Positions 6,691 to 9,573 of a DNA stretch of 9,573 nt are shown in pieces. A program made the translations under genes and the position numbers. The first letter of the stretch is position 1. Each line of letters opens with the position of its first letter. Under the pieces are notes generated by a model. It searched no databases. It had not been told where the DNA came from and worked only from the letters and a program-made list of their open reading frames with translations. The stretch comes from Rhodospirillaceae bacterium TMED167 (lineage in GTDB: Bacteria; Pseudomonadota; Alphaproteobacteria; Rhodospirillales_A; UBA2165): NCBI GenBank assembly GCA_002170915.1, contig NHHQ01000035.1, positions 2,357 through 11,929 of the forward strand, written 5' to 3'.

Positions 6691-7778
6691 CCAGGGAAAA
6701 AAGATTTTGGTCTTGGGTTGGAATCGTCGCGGTTCTGGTAGGATTAATATTTGTGTTCAGGTCCGTCCTGATGCCTTTTGTCGCTGGTGCCGTGATTGCC
6801 TACTTCCTGGACCCGGCGCTCGACAGAATGGTGAAAAAGGGCATGTCCCGGTTGTTCGCGACCATTTTGGTGACGGGACTGTTTTTCGCCATTGTGGCCT
6901 CCGTGATTATTTTGATTGTACCGCTGTTGCAGGCCCAGTTTGTTGGATTTGCAAAAGTGCTGCCATCGCTGATCGAAATGGCGACGCAGTATCTGACCCC
7001 TGTACAGGAACTCTTTCGAGAGAAGTTGACGTCTGAACGAATTGCGGCGTTGAAAGACGCCACGAAGACGCTCGGCTCTGAATTGGTGAGCTGGATATTA
7101 GAGTTGCTTAAAGGTGTGTTTGACGGCGGTGTGGCGTTCTTTAATCTTCTGGCGCTGGTATTTATCACTCCATTAGTGAGTTTTTATCTGCTCCGGGACT
7201 GGGACGTCATTGTAGTTAAAATTGATCAATTGCTGCCCAGGGATCACGCCGAGACCGTTCGCGGGATTATCAAGGACGTTGATGAGACGATCGCGGGATT
7301 TGTCAGGGGGCAGGGCGTTGTCGTGCTCTTCCTAGCGGCATTTTACGGTATTAGTTTAACCCTTACAGGTCTAGATTTTGGTTTGCTGGTAGGCATTGGG
7401 GCGGGTCTCATCTCTTTTGTTCCTTATTTTGGCATGCTGATAGGATTGGCCATCAGCCTAACGATCGCGGTTGTTCAATTCGGCGAATGGGTGCCGGTGG
7501 TATTTGTTCTGGCGGTCTTCGGATTAGGACAAATTGTGGAGTCATTTTACCTGACGCCAAAGCTGGTCGGCGAGAGTGTCGGTCTGCATGCACTTTGGGT
7601 AATTTTTGCATTGATGTTGGGGGGCGCGCTATTCGGTTTTACAGGCGTTTTGCTGGCGATTCCCGTGGCCGCCACGATTGGCGTGCTGATCCGGTTTTTT
7701 CTGGCCCGCTATTTAGACAGCGCCCTGTATTCAGGCCGTCATACGACCACGTCAATCTCAGACGCTGAAGACAAATAG
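6687..7778 (+). CDS. AI-2E / PerM family membrane protein
   Basis: A 363-residue polytopic membrane protein of the family formerly called UPF0118, which includes PerM, the AI-2 exporter TqsA and some ion antiporters. Hydrophobic segments lie at about 10-41 (two), 56-80, 144-169, 207-228, 231-261, 268-288 and 301-337. A soluble helical stretch of about 82-142 follows the third, as in the family. The conserved FVPYFGMLIG (244-253) and the block LTPKLVGESVGLHALWVIFALMLGG (289-313) are clear family marks. The transported substrate is unknown. The ATG at 6687 overlaps the previous stop as ATGA, with GGAG 8 bases upstream; a longer in-frame version from 6651 lacks such support. The Ser/Thr-rich tail ends 2 bases before hdaA. 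Confidence 0.9.
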   Translation: MTREKRFWSWVGIVAVLVGLIFVFRSVLMPFVAGAVIAYFLDPALDRMVKKGMSRLFATILVTGLFFAIVASVIILIVPLLQAQFVGFAKVLPSLIEMATQYLTPVQELFREKLTSERIAALKDATKTLGSELVSWILELLKGVFDGGVAFFNLLALVFITPLVSFYLLRDWDVIVVKIDQLLPRDHAETVRGIIKDVDETIAGFVRGQGVVVLFLAAFYGISLTLTGLDFGLLVGIGAGLISFVPYFGMLIGLAISLTIAVVQFGEWVPVVFVLAVFGLGQIVESFYLTPKLVGESVGLHALWVIFALMLGGALFGFTGVLLAIPVAATIGVLIRFFLARYLDSALYSGRHTTTSISDAEDK

Positions 7779-7780
7779 TC

Positions 7781-8458
7781 GTGTCAGAAATCCGTCAACA
7801 GGTCTTTGATTTTGCGGTGCGCGCGTCGTTGGGCGGAGAAGACTATTTGGTCGGCCCTTCGAACCGAGACGCCGTGGCGTGGCTCGATAAATGGCCAGAC
7901 TGGCCCGGTCCGGCGTTAACCATCCACGGCCCAGCCGGGTGTGGAAAGTCGCATATCGCCAATGTTCAACTGGCCCGGTGCGCCGGTGTCTTGGTCACAC
8001 CGGCCCTGCTCAAAGAGGGTGGATTGCTGGACATCTTGGAGCGAGCCTCACATTGTGTTGTGGACGACGCCGATGCTGGATTTGAGGAAGAGGATCTATT
8101 GCATCTTTACAATGGGCTTGCCGCCGCAGGCGGCACCCTTCTTTTGACCGCGAAAATGTCGCCTGCGCGCTGGAACAGCGGGTTAAAGGACTTGGATTCT
8201 CGTTTAAAGGCGGCAGCGTCTGTTGAAATCCGGCAGCCGGATGACGACCTTTTGAAAGCCGTGCTGGCTAAGCAATTCTCTGACCGTCAATTGCTCGTGG
8301 ATCAGGACGCGATTTCATATGCTGCGAAAAGGATGGAGCGGTCGCTGGCGGAAGTGCGGTCCATTGTTGACGGAGCAGATAAACTCTCCCTGGTGGAAGG
8401 CCGCAAGGTCACGATGCCGCTCATCCGGGATCTGCTTGCCGTCACCTCAACCGGCTAA
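7781..8458 (+). CDS. hdaA: DnaA-related regulator of replication initiation, HdaA
   Basis: A 225-residue AAA+ protein lacking the DNA-binding domain of DnaA, as in Hda. Hda-type proteins bind the DNA polymerase sliding clamp and stimulate ATP hydrolysis by DnaA, preventing repeated initiation. Residues 6-11, QQVFDF, fit the clamp-binding pattern Q-x-x-hydrophobic-x-F at the expected N-terminal place. Walker A is GPAGCGKSH (50-58), Walker B is CVVDDAD (92-98), and a sensor-1-like LLLTAK is at 120-125. DLDSRL (138-143) contains the likely arginine finger Arg141, and the sensor-2 helix lies near 188-200. The start is GTG 7781, 2 bases after the PerM-like stop, without a strong ribosome binding site, so translation probably depends on the upstream gene. 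It is the last gene of the operon here. Confidence 0.88.
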   Translation: MSEIRQQVFDFAVRASLGGEDYLVGPSNRDAVAWLDKWPDWPGPALTIHGPAGCGKSHIANVQLARCAGVLVTPALLKEGGLLDILERASHCVVDDADAGFEEEDLLHLYNGLAAAGGTLLLTAKMSPARWNSGLKDLDSRLKAAASVEIRQPDDDLLKAVLAKQFSDRQLLVDQDAISYAAKRMERSLAEVRSIVDGADKLSLVEGRKVTMPLIRDLLAVTSTG

Positions 8459-8472
8459 ACCGGGTTTATTTT
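8449..8472 (+). terminator. possible weak terminator after hdaA
   Basis: AACCGG (8449-8454) can pair with CCGGGTT (8460-8466) with one bulged G over a CTAAA loop, followed by TTTATTTT (8465-8472). It overlaps the hdaA stop and the last codons of the converging gene. The short stem makes this tentative. Confidence 0.35.
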
Positions 8473-9573
8473 CTCGCCGGCAGGCGGCGTCCCCCTGAAT
8501 TTCGCGTGGCTACGAGAGGGTAAGCAAGGATTGTCCTCCGGTCCCAAACCGCAATTGTTTTGCCTCGGAATGGATGCGTGAACTCGGGTTTGTCGTGGGC
8601 TTCAAGTTTATCGTAATACGAAATGATCTTGGCTTTGGGATGGTCTTCAAGCCAGTTCACCACGTTCCCTTGGCCGGTCACAGCCACGGGTTTTGTCAGG
8701 CGTCCCAGGAAGTTAAATTGGCCGTGGTATTTACCGAAGTTGGCGACGGCAATGCCCTGTTTTTGTTGGTCTGCCACATAGGCCGCAACAGGCTGCATGT
8801 CATAGGCTCTGCTCAGCGCCGGTCTGGCGACTGCGTGAATGATCCAAATCGTGGCCGCACTGGTTGCGGCAATAGACAGGAGGCGGCTGATCCCCTCTTG
8901 TGGCGGGCGCCAGAGCAGCACCAGTGTGATCAAAAATAGGGGGCCGGACCAGATCCGGGTGGTGGGGTCCACCCAAACTGATTTATCCGCCGCCGCCCCA
9001 ATCTCCGGCGCGAACAGCAGCACAGTTGCGAGCAGCAGCGACACCAATGCGAACGGCAGAACATCGAGCCGTCCACGAATAAAACTGCCCTGTGCGTGCA
9101 TGACGATCAGGTAGGAGACAAGGAGCGCTAGCGCGGGGAACATGGGCAATAGGTAATGAGGCCGTTTGCCGCTGACAGCGCTCAGGATGACGATCGTGGC
9201 AATGGACCAAATAAGAGTAAGACGAATGCCTCTGTCTGGAGAGCGCGCCGCGCTGGGATCTGCTGTGCGAAAGAACCAAGCTTTTTGCCAGGCAGTTTTC
9301 CATAATGTCGGCCAAAGAAGCCACGGAAGAACGAGGCCGGGCAGCACCGCAAGATACCACCAAAATGGTTTGCCGTGGGCGAAGGAGCCGACAACCCGGC
9401 CCGCTGATTGTCCCCAAAAAATTGCATTCCGGTAGTCTTCGCCGCCAGAGAACCCGGCGGGGATCGCCCACCCCAAGGCTAATACGGCGCCGCCGACGGT
9501 GGCAAGGATGAGCCCGGCATACCACTTCACCGCGTTGAGGGGAGCGGCGCACCAGTAAGGTGAAAAGAGGGCT
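8466..9573 (-). CDS. ArnT/PMT-type membrane glycosyltransferase, C-terminal part
   Basis: The frame is open to the right edge, so about 369 C-terminal codons of a larger gene are present. The GTG at 9530 is not the real start: the frame continues upstream as ALFSPYWCAAPLNAV. At least seven hydrophobic segments are visible, followed by a soluble C-terminal domain of about 110 residues. The segment SGKRPHYLLPMFPALALL is typical of ArnT-like enzymes of the dolichyl-phosphate-mannose mannosyltransferase (PMT) superfamily, which move a sugar from a polyprenyl-phosphate donor to lipid A or a protein outside the cytoplasmic membrane. The C-terminal NFGKYHGQFNFLGRL and TGQGNVVNWLEDHP features also match this group. 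The acidic catalytic loop lies in the missing N-terminal half, so activity and substrate cannot be judged. It converges with hdaA across a 7-base gap. Confidence 0.85.
   Translation of the reverse strand, partial: ALFSPYWCAAPLNAVKWYAGLILATVGGAVLALGWAIPAGFSGGEDYRNAIFWGQSAGRVVGSFAHGKPFWWYLAVLPGLVLPWLLWPTLWKTAWQKAWFFRTADPSAARSPDRGIRLTLIWSIATIVILSAVSGKRPHYLLPMFPALALLVSYLIVMHAQGSFIRGRLDVLPFALVSLLLATVLLFAPEIGAAADKSVWVDPTTRIWSGPLFLITLVLLWRPPQEGISRLLSIAATSAATIWIIHAVARPALSRAYDMQPVAAYVADQQKQGIAVANFGKYHGQFNFLGRLTKPVAVTGQGNVVNWLEDHPKAKIISYYDKLEAHDKPEFTHPFRGKTIAVWDRRTILAYPLVATRNSGGRRLPARK

Noticed and set aside
8983..9552. 189-codon minus-strand open frame overlapping the glycosyltransferase
   Set aside because: Arg/Ser/Cys-rich composition typical of an out-of-frame reading; the other frame has clear membrane segments and family motifs.

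Overview
The window looks like ordinary chromosomal DNA of an alphaproteobacterium. The main clue is the run purM-purN divergent from a DUF2066 protein, a CDP-alcohol phosphatidyltransferase, a PerM/AI-2E-type membrane protein and a DnaA-related HdaA protein, an arrangement I recall as common in Alphaproteobacteria. The order cannot be fixed by reading alone; something near Rhodospirillales is a guess. Genes are tightly packed, and the largest gap without a gene is about 190 bases. I see no rRNA, tRNA, CRISPR array, insertion sequence or phage gene.

Layout. Minus strand, 1-2437: a YheS-like ABC-F ATPase (551-2437), then a small NTF2/SnoaL-fold protein (94-444) and the first 26 codons of a Gfo/Idh/MocA-type oxidoreductase (1-78, running off the left edge). 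Plus strand: ndk (2626-3048) with its own promoter. Minus strand: purM and purN (4732 down to 3051), translationally coupled and converging on ndk with 2 bases between stop codons. Plus strand, 4889-8458: a four-gene operon with stop/start overlaps (DUF2066, CDP-alcohol phosphatidyltransferase, PerM-like, HdaA). Minus strand, 8466 to the right edge: the C-terminal part of an ArnT/PMT-type membrane glycosyltransferase.

How the genes work together. purM and purN encode two steps of de novo purine synthesis, and ndk balances nucleoside triphosphates, so the middle is a nucleotide-metabolism neighbourhood. The plus-strand operon joins an exported protein of unknown function, a phospholipid-type synthase, a multi-pass membrane protein and a replication-initiation regulator. 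It starts from a promoter whose -10 box overlaps that of purMN on the other strand.

I did not find a clearly new system. The points most worth a second look are the conserved PurM N-terminus lying upstream of any ordinary start codon, an ndk terminator written inside the purN coding sequence, and the co-translated DUF2066 operon.
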